DNA of 5,603 nt. It comes from Methanocorpusculum sp. (GTDB lineage: Archaea > Halobacteriota > Methanomicrobia > Methanomicrobiales > Methanocorpusculaceae). Numbering within the stretch: the first letter of the stretch is position 1; each line of letters starts with the position of its first letter. Location of the stretch: NCBI GenBank assembly GCA_029986195.1, contig DALTYF010000074.1, positions 1 to 5,603 of the forward strand, written 5' to 3'. Positions 5,540 through 5,603 of the stretch are shown piece by piece. The position numbers and the translations under genes were made by a program. The notes beneath the pieces are model-generated. The model saw nothing but the letters and a program-made list of their open reading frames with translations. It ran no database searches and was not told the DNA's origin.

Positions 5540-5563
5540 ACTGGAATAGTATAGGCTGTGATG

Positions 5564-5570
5564 ATAGATG
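5564..5570 (-). promoter_or_regulatory. TATA-like box of the hxlB operon
   Basis: The minus strand carries CATCTAT at -31 to -25 from the hxlB ATG, nearly the same sequence and distance as the TTATCTAT before the GLUG gene. Together with the lack of a Shine-Dalgarno sequence this suggests a leaderless or short-leader transcript. Other AT-rich boxes are TATACTAT nearer the ATG (5546-5553), which would fit a start at codon 10 or 11, and GTTTTAAC further up (5593-5600), which would give a leader of about 30 nt. Confidence 0.35.
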
Positions 5571-5603
5571 AGGGTTGGCGTTTGTCCATCCGGTTAAAAC
5601 GGG

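Overview
The window looks like part of a methanogenic archaeon's chromosome, most likely of the Methanomicrobiales (Methanocorpusculum-like). The evidence is an archaeal-type 6-phospho-3-hexuloisomerase, an M42 tetrahedral aminopeptidase, a small rubredoxin, a GLUG-repeat protein of the kind common in these methanogens, oligo-T terminators without strong hairpins, and AT-rich promoter-like boxes about 25-31 nt upstream of start codons that lack Shine-Dalgarno sequences. The genus is inferred from gene content and style and has not been tested by any search.

Layout. Positions 1-1284 (+ strand) hold the end of a metal-uptake ABC operon: the C-terminal 148 codons of an ATPase, then a complete ABC-3 family (Zn/Mn/Fe type) permease that overlaps it by 8 nt. 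This operon converges on a minus-strand block. The permease and the rubredoxin gene (1292-1450) are only 7 nt apart, and their two stop codons lie in opposite arms of one perfect hairpin. Upstream of rubredoxin on the minus strand is a GLUG-repeat gene (1512-2576). It has no signal peptide, one shortened repeat and two stretches that look like compensated frameshifts, so it may be decaying. A 190-bp intergenic region (2577-2766) carries the GLUG promoter candidate, several small inverted repeats and the T-rich terminator of the next operon. Positions 2767-5539 (- strand) are a tight three-gene operon in transcription order hxlB, class I/II aminotransferase, M42 aminopeptidase, with gaps of 1 and 6 nt. 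The last 64 nt hold its likely promoter.

How the genes work together. The three-gene operon joins a pentose/hexose-phosphate isomerase (in archaea, part of the reverse ribulose-monophosphate route to ribose 5-phosphate) to peptide and amino-acid metabolism. The functional link is an inference from operon structure only. The metal transporter, rubredoxin and GLUG genes have no obvious pathway link to it.

I see no undescribed multi-gene system, CRISPR array, tRNA or rRNA gene, transposase or phage gene. The less ordinary signals are a 27-bp perfect palindrome inside the aminotransferase gene, a 14-bp-stem hairpin inside the ABC ATPase gene, the shared stop-codon hairpin, and the damaged-looking GLUG gene.
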